Assembly (NCBI RefSeq): GCF_040802235.1 | Contig: NC_133166.1 | Location: forward strand, 116,884,991-116,948,990 | Direction: 5' to 3' | Source: Manis javanica | Taxonomy: Eukaryota; Chordata; Mammalia; Pholidota; Manidae | Length of the DNA: 64,000 nt | Part shown: positions 45,576 through 56,440 of the stretch, piece after piece | Position numbering within the stretch: position 1 is the stretch's first letter | Layout: each line of letters opens with the position of its first letter | Made by a program: the position numbers and the translations under genes | The notes under the pieces: model-generated | What the model saw: the letters and a program-made list of their open reading frames with translations, nothing else | Database searches by the model: none | What the model was told of the DNA's origin: nothing

Positions 45576-46059
45576 AGGCAAGGGGTAGACAACCCCCTAT
45601 TGACCAAGAAAGAGTTGTTTGTTGTTTCAGTAAATACTGCAGTCAACTTCCAGTGGAAGAAATATGTAATAAATAAGAGAACAAGCGTAAACATGAGATA
45701 ATTTCAAATTGTATGTGTTAGAGAGAAAACACAGAAAATGAGGCAGGGGCATGTGGTGGGACAGCAGGGGTGCCAAAAGATGGTAGCAGATGTCCCTGGG
45801 AAGGTGGCATTTGACTGACGCCTGAGCAGGGATGACATTTCCTGAAGTTTCCTGCTTGCTTCTCACCCTCCAACTCCCTCCATCCCATCTCCCCTCTCTC
45901 CACAGGCCACAGAAACCCCTGGCTTCCCGGAAGGTGAATCCTCTCTAGATGTCATGCTTGTCCGTTAATGAAAGAAAGCCTTGTAAAAAAAAAAACCAGG
46001 GTTTAAAAAGAGGTGACTCATTCAACCAGGTTAGTGTTCACAGGAAAGAAAGTGTTATG
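45576..46059. other. no gene seen; weak old-repeat signal
   Basis: About 45750-45850 (GGGAAGGTGGCATTTGACTG, ACGCCTGAGCAGGGATGAC) is another trace of the ancient repeat type seen near 3690-3990. Otherwise unassigned. Confidence 0.4.
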
Positions 46060-46175
46060 AATGGATGGGGTGGGGGAGGCTGTCCTGAGGGGGGGATGTC
46101 CAGAGTGGGGGCTGCCTGGGAGTGGGGGCTATCCCAGAAGGGGGGCTGTCCCAGAAGGGGGCTGTCCCAGAAACC
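46060..46175 (+). repeat. G-rich minisatellite-like array
   Basis: Imperfect tandem units of about 17-20 bases with the core GGGGGCTGTCCCAGAAG, seen at least four times and fading to the left (GAGGCTGTCCTGAGGGG). Many runs of five or more G make quadruplex formation likely. Confidence 0.85.
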
Positions 46176-47899
46176 GACAGATTTCAGAAGGAAATCGATA
46201 CCGGGCAGCGGGTAGCGGTTCTGAGAAGGAGCAGGACAGAGTGCAGTCTCTGTGGGCTCCTTTCTCCCTGTTCCCTGAGACAGAGACCTCAGGGGGGGCC
46301 ATGGCTCTCAGAGGTTGCCATCTCCCGACCTCCAGATCCAGGAACAGCCTTGGTTCCATGACTCTGCCCAAGACCAGGCAACGACGCAGCTCTCTGTTCG
46401 GTGCGGCTACACGCTGGCCGCTGGGAGTGGGGTGGGGGGTGGCAGGGGAGAGGAGCTTCTTATTTCTCACACATCACTGTTTTATGTGAAGGAGAAATTC
46501 ACATAACATACAACTAACTGTTCTAAAGTGTATGTTTCAGAGGCGCGTAACACATTCACAGTGTTGTGCAGCCACCGCTTGTGTTCATCCTGCAGAAGAA
46601 AACCTCAAATCCGTGAAGTTCAAGGCGGGGATTCCAGGATGTGCAATGGATTAGGGAGCAGACACAGCACAAGCTCAGGAGTGAGGGAGGGGAAGGGGCA
46701 GAACAGGGCTGTGGGCTTGGGCTCAGTGCAGCCTCACTCTGGTCCCAGGGGAGAGGCTCTGGGGGGTACACTGCACTGCAGTCACCCCCAGCAGGAAGCC
46801 ACAGAGCCCCGCTTTGCAACCCTCTACTGACCAACCAGCCGTTGGCGGTGGGCTGCCACCAGCGTGGGGAGGGGATACACCTGTCCAAGGAAAGCCGCTC
46901 CAGGAGCTGAGATCAAGGGTGCAGAGAGGCAAAGCTGTGAGTGACGAGCAGCACACTCACTGCTGACGTGCATGCACACCGGCCCGGCAAACGGACCAGG
47001 ACGCTGTGTCGACGCCATCCAGACAGGCCACCCCTTGCACAGGCAGCCGCACTGGCTTCTGGCATCAAGTCTCCTCCAGCCAGGCACAAGTTCTCCAGCA
47101 CAGTTGGTCACGATTCCTGGGGAAACTTCCAGCAAGCAGGGTAGTGGGAAAAACTAGAGACCCCATTTCCACTGCTGAGCCTGAGGCCTTAACTGACCCT
47201 CTCCCTCCCCCTCCCCTTCCTCCTCCCCACCTCTGCTGGGCATCTTGCCCTAGGTTGGGGGGTGGGGAGTGAGCCCCATTCCCATCCCTGGGGTCTGGGG
47301 CCCTGGTTCCCATGCTCTTTTACCCTTATGGTCACAGCATGTGCCATTTACAGCTCAAACTGGGCATGGAGCACCAAGAACCGCATCCATGGGCCAACTG
47401 AGTGACAGACGTGCCCTCCCTGCCCTTGTCACAGTGCAGCACCCCTGACGATCAGACCCCCCCATCCTGCTGCACGGACTCCTTCGGGGCCTGCTGTGCT
47501 CCTGGCACAGGGGCCCAGAGGGACAGGAGGCAGTGGCAGCTTTAAGTTTAGGGGACTCTTCCCATGTCTCCTGTGGAAGCACACGTGTGCACGCACAGAC
47601 ACTCACATGCACGCACACAGGACCTCTAGACACAAAGCCTTAAAGACATGGGGACCTGAGGGGCACATTCCCTGAGTGAGTCAGCGGGGCAGGAGGGCAG
47701 CCGCCCTCTTCCTACTGCTGCTGCCCGGAGTGGACACGGCACCCTGGGCCTTTAGTTTAAGGAGCAGCCTCGCCCTGAAGGGTAATCACGGGTGTCCACT
47801 CTAGCCGTGGACATAGGAGCCGTTCCCCTGCTCGGGCAGGCTGGCAGCTCTGGACGGGGCCTGTGGTCGCGCGCCTCCTGCCGCACCCCTTTCCCATAA
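46176..47899. other. no gene seen; unassigned
   Basis: GC-rich with long overlapping frames (to 142 codons) in several phases, so none is persuasive. Near 46495-46620 (AAATTCACATAACATACAAC, TAACACATTCACAGTGTTGT, GCAGCCACCGCTTGTG) an old L1-type repeat piece is likely. A pyrimidine tract lies at 47198-47230. The 3' end of the ERV-L-like relic next door may reach into this stretch. Confidence 0.4.
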
Positions 47900-49830
47900 A
47901 GTGAATCCCTTGGGAGCTCAGAGCTGCCGTTCACTGCCGACAGGTCATTCGGAGGTGGCAGGACTGGGGCAGCCTCGAAGAGCTGCAGCACGTCCCCTGG
48001 GGCACACGAGTAGCCTCCGGCTCTGCACCATGTGGTCCCACTTCACGAGCCCGGTGCCCAGGCACTGTGGTAGCCAAGGCCAAGGGCTGGCTGGGTCCCC
48101 CCGCCCACTCGGTCGTGTGGTGACTCTGCGGCAGCAGACGCTCCCTGCTCTTAGCGGCAGACAGGTCTTCACTCTTCGTGCCCCTCCCACAGTCCACGCA
48201 CATACCTTTCCCCAGACCCCTTGTTCCACTCTCACAACCTTGTCCCTTGTAGACTTGAGCGACCAGCGCAGCCGCTGTCCATCAGTCCATGCAGATTCTG
48301 ACCTCAGGCCTCTCTCCCTTGACAAAGCTCTGCCGATGCCCCGTAGGCCCACCCCCAGCAGGGGATGGGGACAGCGGCAGTTCATCCTCAGCTCACACCA
48401 GCGCTTCCAGCTGACCCGCACCACCAGCCTCTGCCTTTCTCTTCCTGTCCACTGGTCATGGGGAGAGCCCCACGCGGAGGGAGCTGAGAGGGGCATCGGG
48501 GCAACAGTGCTTGTGGGTGGGAATCTGGGCCACCTGCTCATGCAGCTTTGGGACCTTTGTGAGCCCAGTTCCCGGTGTGCCGCTTCTGACTTACAGTGGA
48601 GGCCTGGTGGGTGGCTCATCAGCTCCTGATGAAAGGGTGTGGCCACTTGGCCACTGGATGTCCCCTAGTCAGCTGCTCAGTTCAGGGCCCAGTGACATGC
48701 CAGGAGCCTCTCTCTGCTGCAGATGGCGTGGCCTTGTTCCAGCAGCGAGGGACCTGAGCTATGGCTTTCCTATGAGAGCTGCCCACATGGTGACCTTTTC
48801 TACTACAGAAACCTCTAACACATGGGATCTGACAGGTCACATGTCCCGAGCATGGATGCTAACATCAGTTCAGCCCCTAACTAGGAGCCTTCTGTGTCAC
48901 CCAACAAATGGGCCAAAGCAGTATTCCCTATTGCTGAGTATGTGTCCCCCAGATCCAAAGAGGCCACCTTTCCTGATGGTAGAAGGTACAGGGCACAGTG
49001 AGCAGCCGCCCTTGACTTTGGAGTGGGTGAGCCCACAAGCCCAGACCACTGGGCATTTGAAAACTTCCCCAGCACGGCAGGGGGAATCCTCCAGCTCACC
49101 TCCACACATGTCCTACCAAGGCTTCCAACACACCTGCTACTTCTTGCTCCTTGGGCCTGGTTGACACGCCGTTGCTGGCAGAGTGGATCTATGTGGCATC
49201 TGTGGCTGCCAAGATGAGCCAGGTCCCTTCAGACTCTGGGATAGACAGCAGGAAAACTGACACAGCCCTGGGGGAAGGCCGCAGATGCATATGTTGGCTG
49301 AATCAGTAGCCACATCCCATATTCCAATGTGATATCAGCCAGCGCTGGTGGAGATGCCACGTCTTTCATAGAAGCTGTGCCAGAGGCAACTTGGTTGAAT
49401 CTCTGGTCGTCCACTGTCACCTGCCATGCAGAGCCACTGCTGACTTCAACAAGGCTTGATGGAGACCACTACCCCTGCATCCTTTAAGCCTCTAAAGATG
49501 GTGCTAACCTCTGTCATTCCTCCAGAAGTGCAGGGATTTTTCTTTGCTGTCTTAGCTGGGATGGGGCAGGAGGGACGAGGGTCAAGGAGGCTGGGCCAGG
49601 GGCTTCCACTTGGCCTTTCCCAGTACAAGAGCTCGAGCTCTGCAGCTCCATGAACCAACAGGAAGCTTCTGCCAAACACTAAGTACTTTATTCCATATAC
49701 ACATTCAGGGACCAGGCAAGTGACCACCAAGTGGGTGTCTGGACACAATGGACCCCTTGTGAGATGGGCCCAGTGGAGACCTGGACCAGGACTCCATGCA
49801 TTACCTGTCCCACGCATTCTTACTCTACTG
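47900..49830 (-). pseudogene. ERV-L-like pol relic (RT to RNase H / integrase part)
   Basis: Retroviral pol encodes reverse transcriptase, RNase H and integrase. On the minus strand, short frames follow one another: 49817-49446; 49420-49229 with VTVDDQRFNQV and, about 50 residues on, FPQG, which fit the VTVD and LPQG blocks of reverse transcriptase; 49105-48881 with VVWACG and SKVKGG, fitting the region after the active site; then 48646-47945. The YxDD box is not visible. Stops and shifts are frequent. Assignment to class III (ERV-L) is by remembered resemblance only. Confidence 0.5.
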
Positions 49831-50331
49831 TTGTGTGATGGCCCTTGGATCCCTGGGCAACAATATCGGTTTGGACCCTACGTCCAAAAGCCCTTGAATG
49901 ATCTGGGCAGCCCATTGTGGCAGCCCTGGGGACGTGTCACTCAGCATCCCTTCAAAAGAGAACGTGCCACAATATTTTTCCACAAAGAGGCCATGCCCTC
50001 CCCTGGCAGCCCCTGGCCAGTCACTACACAGAGCAGGGGCAGAAGGACCTGACATTTCCTCCCAAGTGGGCCCCACTAAAGGGCTGCCTTTGGGCTCAGA
50101 GCTGCTGTGCATGCGGGGCTTTCTCTTCCCACTCCCCCCTCCTTCCCACTCCCCTCTAACAGGGAGCAGATCTCCGTCACAGCCTGGGGTTTCCTAGCCC
50201 CTCTGGCTCTCCCTTGGCCTTTCACAGGTGTTGACACCCACTGCATCTCTTGTGCTTCTAGCCCCATCTGTTAGAACTGACACACACCCTTTCCCCAACT
50301 ACAGTTACTAGAATGCATGGCTACAGCTCCC
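49831..50331 (-). other. probable further part of the ERV-L-like relic
   Basis: Lies between the pol-like frames and the MLT1-type LTR. No separate gene is seen. Position suggests gag-pol junction or protease, without motif support. Confidence 0.3.
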
Positions 50332-50783
50332 TGTCATGGATTGAATTGTGTCCCCCTCAAAAGATGTTGAAGTCGTTCTAACCCCCAGTACCTGTGAACG
50401 TGTCCTGACTTGGAAATAGGGTCTCTGCAGATGATCAAGCGAAGATGAGGTCCTTACGATGGGCCCTAATCCAGTATGACTGTGTCCTTACAAAAAGGGG
50501 AAATTCGGACACAGAGACACACAGGGAGAACACGCCACGTGAAGATGAAGGCAGAGATCAGTGTGATGCTTCTAAAAGCCAAGGAACGCCAGATTGCCAG
50601 CAAGCCACCAGGAGTGGGGGAGACATGGAGCAGATTCTCCCTCCCAGCTTCAGAAGGAGGCAATACTGCCAACCCCTTGATTTCTGACTTCTGGCCTCCA
50701 CAAGTACAAGAAAAGTAATTTCTGTTGTTCAAGCCACCCAGTTGGTGGTGTTCTGTTTACAGCAGCCCTAGTGAACTCATTCA
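50332..50783 (+). mobile_element. MaLR (MLT1A-type) solo LTR
   Basis: A well preserved layout: TGTCATGGATTGAATTGTGT, CTAACCCCCAGTACCTGTG, TTGGAAATAGGGTCTCTGC, AAGATGAGGTCCTTACG, CCTAATCCAGTATGACTG, AAGCCAAGGAACGCCAG, TTCTGGCCTCCACAAG, GTTCAAGCCACCCAG and AGCAGCCCTAGTGAACTCAT. Plus strand, against the ERV-L-like relic on both sides, so it is a separate later insertion. Confidence 0.9.
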
Positions 50784-50971
50784 GTCCTTCTGGGGACAGA
50801 CTAGAGCAATCACTACTCTAACCGCTTGCCATGGATGGCAGGGTCCTTCCTCCTGGGACCCACCCGGCTTCCCATTGATGGATTCTGAGTTTGAGGACTG
50901 GTTCAAGTTTGGGCAAGGGATGACCACCTGACCTCAGCCTCTGCTAATCCATTCTTGATCACTTTCGATTT

Positions 50972-50990
50972 TATATATATATATAAAAGA
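50972..50990 (+). repeat. (TA)n microsatellite
   Basis: Seven or eight TA units. Confidence 0.85.
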
Positions 50991-51700
50991 GTACCCTTGC
51001 TGGCTGCCCAAATACATTGGCCCTGGAAATGTCATGTCCTATTAGCCATCTCCATAGGTTCCTGCAGTTTAGGGCCCCAGCTGCCATCCCGATCTTGTTG
51101 TCTTTTCTGGTAAGTGCCCCCACCTTGCTTATGCCACTTAAGTGCTGGCCTCTGGTCTCTGCTATTCTGAGATCCCATCATCCCCACTGCTACTAGGGCG
51201 CTCAATTCTGGGCAACATCTCCCATTGTTAGGCCCAGCTGACAGAGAACAGCCATTCCCTGGTTTCTCAACAATACTGATACCTCTCGCCGGTCTGTTCC
51301 TTATCGCCTTGGTAAAGAAGTTGGCCCTCCCAAGGACTTTCCCAGTGGGCTCTCCAATCTACAAACAGAAGCCCCAGCTCGCTCGCCACACAGAAGGTTC
51401 CCTGAGCCTTTGCGTACCTTCCTCCACGGTCCGCCGCAGCTCCTCCAGCCTCTACTTCATTGAGTGTCCATTATCACTTCTTCCAAGTTCTGAGAACCAT
51501 CTCCCAAGGGCCTTCCCAAGTGTCAAATCTAAGAGAGTCTATCTTGCTAAATTCTTCAGTATCCTACCTGTATTCGGCCTTTCTTGACCAGGATCCTTTG
51601 GAGGCCACTCCTGAGAATATTCTCCCAGTCTCAGCCAGTCCCTGTCGGCTTGTCCCTGGGCTCCTCAGGTGACTAATTCCTCCTGTCCTTAGCAGGCAGA
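50990..51700 (-). pseudogene. ERV-L-like gag relic (tentative)
   Basis: Minus-strand reading gives gag-end-like phrases (WRWLIGHDISRANVFGQPAR near 51060-51000) and, further upstream, a charged helical piece (ELRRTVEEGTQRL near 51440). Order and strand agree with the pol relic at 47900-49830, with gag upstream on the minus strand and the MLT1-type LTR between them. No intact frame exists and no zinc knuckle was found. Confidence 0.35.
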
Positions 51701-54099
51701 GCATCCATGGTCAGGTGACCAAGGAGGGAGGTGGGGACAGATCCTGAGGAGGGTAAGCCTTAGCTTATAGGGCCCACCCCTTATTTGTGGTTTCTGCGTA
51801 GTATTTAGCAAGAGGCGGGGCCTCTATCTTCCGACAGGGAGGAATGGCTGCCTCTGCAGGCCAGAGTACAAAAGGGCCTGGAGGCTCAAGGTGCTCAAGA
51901 GCATCTCCCTGCTCGCTCCAGCTCAGGTCTCAGGATCCCCAACCCTGCCCTTTGGGGCTCTGGCTTGGACAGAGGCCTTCCCCAGGCTGAGAATTCCGTT
52001 ACTGTTAAATCCTAAGCCTGTCTCCCGCCATCGGCCCTCCAGCTGTAGGAGAGGTTTCCTGACTTTGCTTTAAACTGGCGATCAGTGGTCTGGCTTGTCA
52101 TTTTCTTTCCTCCGAGCAGCAGTGACGCCCGGCAACAGCCTTGTCTGCCCCACAGGCCTTATAACCATTATCTTCCTCCGTGTCCCTCAAACACTAAGGA
52201 CACTGCACAAGCCCCCTCACCTCATCCACCTGAGGGCATCCCCGGGTGACTGAGGAGGCTGAGCAGTGGGGACCAAGAGCTCCCCCCCACCACTGGTGTC
52301 AGGGGTCCCATCACAACCGACCAGCTGCAGAACCCCATCCAGGGGCTGGCTTTCCAGGACCGCCCCTGGGACTCTGCCTTCCATTGTCTAGAAGTAGAGC
52401 CTGAGACCAGGCTCCGGGAGCAGAGGTGCACCAGGTGGGAGCTTGTCAGGGCAGGCCGCTCCGGGGGTGAGGGCACAGGACAGGGGAGAAGGAAGGGTGA
52501 GGACGGACGTGGTCTCAGGCTAAGCCCAGCCTGGACCTGATGCACAAATTGTACCACAGACCCACCCCTGACTTAGGGCGAGGGGACAGCCTCTTCCACC
52601 CTGTGTGGAAGTTAGCCATTGGCTATGCGCTGTCCCCTGAATCTTCCAGGTGCTATGGCTGCATCAGCCACGGGCACATCTCCAAAGAAGGGGGCAAGGG
52701 TACCAGCCTGGGTAAGGGGGTCTGGTCGGAACACCACCAGGGCGTCTGGAACCACGGCCTTCTCTTGTGCTGCTTCAGGCTGAATCACTGATGGATCGCC
52801 AGCCCATTGTCTCTGGTGGGAGTCAGTCACCCACCCAGCATGTCCTCCAGTGTGCGGGGACACAGGTCGGGCTCCCTGAGCAGCTCTGCAGCCGCCTCTC
52901 CTTGTCAACTTAATGTGAGGGGGGTGAGACACAAACAGGTCACCCACTCTCTCTGAAGAAAACCCCCCAAATCTCCACTCCAGTTGTGTCCTCTCTGATG
53001 CCTTTGGTAGGCGAGAGGCGGGGCGTCACCGACAAGCTCCAAAGCCAGTTCTCCACGACCGACTTTACGAGGATGGGGATTTACTGGTCCTGTTTTCTCA
53101 GAACTTCTGCCAATGGAGCCGGGACCTCTGATGTTGACATCCCGTTGTCCGAGAGTGTGAGCTGCAGCTGTTTCTGGCTTTCCACTCCCCACCCCTTCCT
53201 CTCTGCACCAGGGCTGCCGCGCACCCTCACTCCCCAAACAGAGAGCCTGGAGCTCTATACCTCCCCCCACCACCAGACGGGAAGCCAGAAGGAGCGTGCG
53301 GGGGAGGGCGCCACCTAGTGGACACCAAGGGCCGAGGAGTGTGCAGTGGCTGAAAGGGGGCTTGATAGACTGAGGGCGGCGGGTGTCCGGGGGGCTGCAT
53401 GGGGCCAGGCAAGACACTGGATGGCAAAGGGCAGAAAGAGAGGAGACGTGAGAAAGTGGAGAAGCCAAGGTGCTTCCAAGGGCGCCATGAGCCCAGCCAC
53501 TGCCTGCCTCTGCGCACCATAAGGGAGCCTGTTGGCCCGGCCAGGACAGGGTCCAATCTCTGCCGCCTCATCGGACACTTGGGAGAAATCTCCTGAACAT
53601 TCCAAGAAAGAATCACTTAAAATCCATTTGGGCCTCATGTTTGATTTATTCTAAGAAAAGGAGTAATGAAAAATTCAGAAAGGGGAGAGGGTACTCCTCC
53701 TCACAGTGGGGGGCTGGCCCCCTCCCTTGACATGGTCTCTCAGGCAGTGAGGAGGGTAAGTGCGCCAACTGCCACCAGGGGTGGAGACGGGGGGTCAGTA
53801 GCCCGCCCTCCCCCTCTCCAGACCCCCCTGTGTGGCGGAAAGGAGGCGGCCTCCGCTCCACATGGCTTATACACACCCACCCATGTATAAAGGGGCGCTT
53901 CTGTAGGGACACTAACAGGTCGGGAAGCAACGGTGCCTCGCTGTGAGTAGAGGCTCTCCGGGGAGGGGAGTGGTGTTGAGGGGGCAGAAGACAGAGCTTT
54001 CGCTTCTTAATTTATACACTTCCCCAAAAATGTGGTAGGATCGTGGGGGAAATTCACTTTCAGTTTTGACCTCCTTTTGTATTTTTCTGAGTTAAGAAA
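51701..54099. other. no gene seen; possible further ERV parts
   Basis: About 51780-52137 has an ACAAAAGGGCC promoter-like word and ends CCCGGCAACA, and might be an LTR or a leader, but no duplication was found. From 52150 to 53950 the DNA is GC-rich with overlapping frames (to 187 codons, minus 53468-52905) that lack recognisable domains. Confidence 0.35.
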
Positions 54100-54340
54100 G
54101 AATTGGATCATAAAGACAGGAAGTATCAGGGTGTTTGCCAGGGGCTGGGGGAGGGGACATGGGGACTTTGCTTTCAAGGGGACAGAGTTTCTGTTTTATA
54201 AGATGACAAGAGCTACAGGGTAGAAGGGCAGTGACAGGTGCACAACAGTGTGAATGTATTGAAGAGCACCGAACCTGCACGTGAAAATGGTTAAGACGGT
54301 ACATTTCACGTCGTGTGTTTTTCCACAGTTAACAGTTGGC
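54100..54340 (+). repeat. old LINE-1 3' end (L1MB-like)
   Basis: GTGTTTGCCAGGGGCTGGGG, GACAGAGTTTCTGTTTTATA, TGAATGTATTGAAGAGCACC, GAAAATGGTTAAGACGGTAC and TTTTTCCACAGTTAA follow the usual 3' order. Confidence 0.75.
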
Positions 54341-54454
54341 AGCAACAGACCGTTGTGCCTCGTTCCGCCGCAGCACCACGAGGCGGGGGCCAAGGAGACC
54401 TGACCGGCCGGCCTCAGAGCCAGGTGGGCACACGAGGGCCCCAACCCCAGTGCG

Positions 54455-54613
54455 GCTGGAACACTGCTGTGCTCGTTCGCTCACGTGCCTGTGGCTGCTT
54501 TCACACTACTTTTTACAATGGCAGAGCTGAGGAATTATGACAGACACCAAATGGCCCACAAAGCATAAAATATTTACAATCTGGTTTTTGACAGAAGAAG
54601 TTTGCCAACTCCT
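54455..54613 (+). mobile_element. hAT-Charlie DNA transposon, right end
   Basis: TGTGGCTGCTTTCACACTAC, ATGGCAGAGCTGAGGAATTA, AATGGCCCACAAAGCATAAA and ATATTTACAATCTGG lead to AGTTTGCCAACTCCTG, a two-change version of the hAT terminal repeat AGTTTGCCGACCCCTG. Only this end is seen. Non-autonomous and inactive. Confidence 0.75.
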
Positions 54614-54849
54614 GCTCTAGACCCAACTACCAAATCTCAAGAAATGCAGGGGACAGAGGAGCATGTTCAACAATGCCAAGCGCATGCAGCCAGCAAAATC
54701 CAGACTGCAGGAGACTGTGGGGCAAAGCACCGCCCCCGAGCCGTCAACACACAGTTTACAACAACAATGGAGGGGCCTATGGGTTTTGAACTGGCTGGGC
54801 AGCACCTGATAATAGAACCGTGAATGGTGAGAAGATAAACCCTCAGTTT

Positions 54850-55085
54850 CCACAGTAGCAAGTGAAGGGATATATTAAACACTGAAAACCAGGAATTAAA
54901 GCATAAACTGTTTCACGCAGAAGTGGAGATTTAAGAAAAGAGGAAACATCTGTTTTTTAAAAAGCTGAATGTGGGTGCCTCTGGGTGGGGGGGTCTCAGG
55001 CATCAGAGAAATGGGGTAGAGTACTAATCTTTTTAGTGGTAGCATTTGACTTTTTAAACTATGCATATATTTAAACATCAAATAT
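54850..55085 (+). repeat. probable old LINE-1 3' end
   Basis: GAATGTGGGTGCCTCTGGGT, then GGGGTAGAGTACTAATC and GCATTTGACTTTTTAAACTA, resembling the late 3'UTR of old L1s. Weak. Confidence 0.4.
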
Positions 55086-55329
55086 TTAAATGTTTGAGTG
55101 AAATAATAACTTACAATTTTTAAATTTAATATATGGGTTAACATCTTTATAATCTTGGATTATGGATGGCCTTTCTAAACATGATTCCTGAAAGTCAGAA
55201 ACAACTAAGGAAATGGTTGGTCTATTTGGCTGCATAAGAACCTGAACCTTCTTTATCAGAAAAACTGTTGTACATATAAGGTTGCAAGACAAATGACAAT
55301 GGGGAAAAAAGATTTGTCACAGATAGTAC

Positions 55330-55790
55330 AGACGAGGAGGTAATATCAGTTTTGTTGTTCCAAGCAACAGAAACCTTAGCTGATTTAAGCAGAAAGGGGG
55401 ATGGACACTGAGTACAGCACAGACTCCAGGGGGGCTGGAGAGCCAGTCTTGAAGGCCTCCCAGACAGCAGTGGCCATCATGCCACCACTGGCCAAGCAGA
55501 TCCCACAGCTGCCCTCCAGGCAGCGCACTGGGTGCTGCCATTGCTTCCTCCCTCTCCAGAATGAGGTCTCCCTAGTCCCTGCTACTCTGACCCTTGGCTT
55601 CCAATTGCATTCTGAGGCAAGGGCATCTAAAGGGCAGAGCCTCCATCCTCCTAGCTGCAGGGGAGACTGGAAAGCAAGCCCCTGATATTTCTAACTTCCA
55701 TAGCAGAAATCAGGAAATACCTCAAAGGAAGGAAGGGGATTCAGATGCTGGGTGGACAAAAATAATGATAGATGTGCATTACAATCCCTA
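55330..55790 (+). repeat. ancient interspersed repeat, family not named
   Basis: CAACAGAAACCTTAGCTGAT and TTAAGCAGAAAGGGGGATGG at the left, and GATGCTGGGTGGACAAAAAT with GATAGATGTGCATTACA at the right, match the two ends of a widespread mammalian repeat. The middle is diverged. Confidence 0.5.
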
Positions 55791-55794
55791 ATAC

Positions 55795-55945
55795 ATCAGA
55801 AGAACTTACAACTCATTAAATAAAAGATGAAAAACTTGACAGAAAAACAGGCAAAGCACCTAAAGAGGCAATTGATGAAACAAGTGAAATTAGTCAGTAA
55901 ATATATAAAAAGCTGTTTAGCCTCACTAATACGGCAGACACTGTT
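55795..55945 (+). repeat. old LINE-1 ORF2 fragment
   Basis: CATCAGAAGAACTTACAACT, CATTAAATAAAAGATG and AAAGCTGTTTAGCCTCACTA fit an ORF2 C-terminal segment. Confidence 0.6.
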
Positions 55946-56109
55946 CATTGCCTACTCCAATCAATTCCCACTTTCTTTGCTGGCAGAACCCTGATGTTGT
56001 TTATATTTCAACCCTGCCTGCAAACAAGTCAAGGAAGAATATCCAGCCCAGTTCTGGCTGATGAGCTGTGCAGAAAGGTATGCTGGGGGCTTCCAGGAAA
56101 TATATCTGT

Positions 56110-56440
56110 ATCAGGCAGCATAGACTAGCTGCTATAACAAACAAGCTCCAGATTTCTATAGCTAACACAGCAAAAGTTTATCTCTTGCTTGAGCAAAGCC
56201 TAGCTGGGTGTTCCTGGCTGGGTGCCCCTCCTGTGCAGTTAGCTCTCCTCCAGGCAGTAACTCAGAAACCAGGGTCCCCCCATCACACACACAGCTCAAC
56301 CACTCTCAAAACACGGCCTCCCAGATCACTGAGCACTCTGCTTTCCGCTCACATTCCATCGGCCAAAGCAGGTCACATGTTCACATGGACCCGCCCAGCC
56401 ATGAGGGAAGCTGGGAACTGTAGTTTAGCTGTGTGCCAAA
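56110..56440 (+). repeat. ancient repeat X, copy 2
   Basis: Same family as 40690-41035: GCTGCTATAACAAACAAGC, GTTTATCTCTTGCTTGAGC, TTCCGCTCACATTCCATCGG, GTCACATGTTCACATGG and GCTGGGAACTGTAGTTTAGC. Same strand as copy 1. Confidence 0.6.

Noticed and set aside
47901..48629. 242-codon plus-strand frame
   Set aside because: A minus-strand frame of similar length covers the same bases and fits the order of the ERV-L-like relic better. GC content explains the openness.
52905..53468. 187-codon minus-strand frame as a gene
   Set aside because: No domain, no splice context, and other long frames overlap it.
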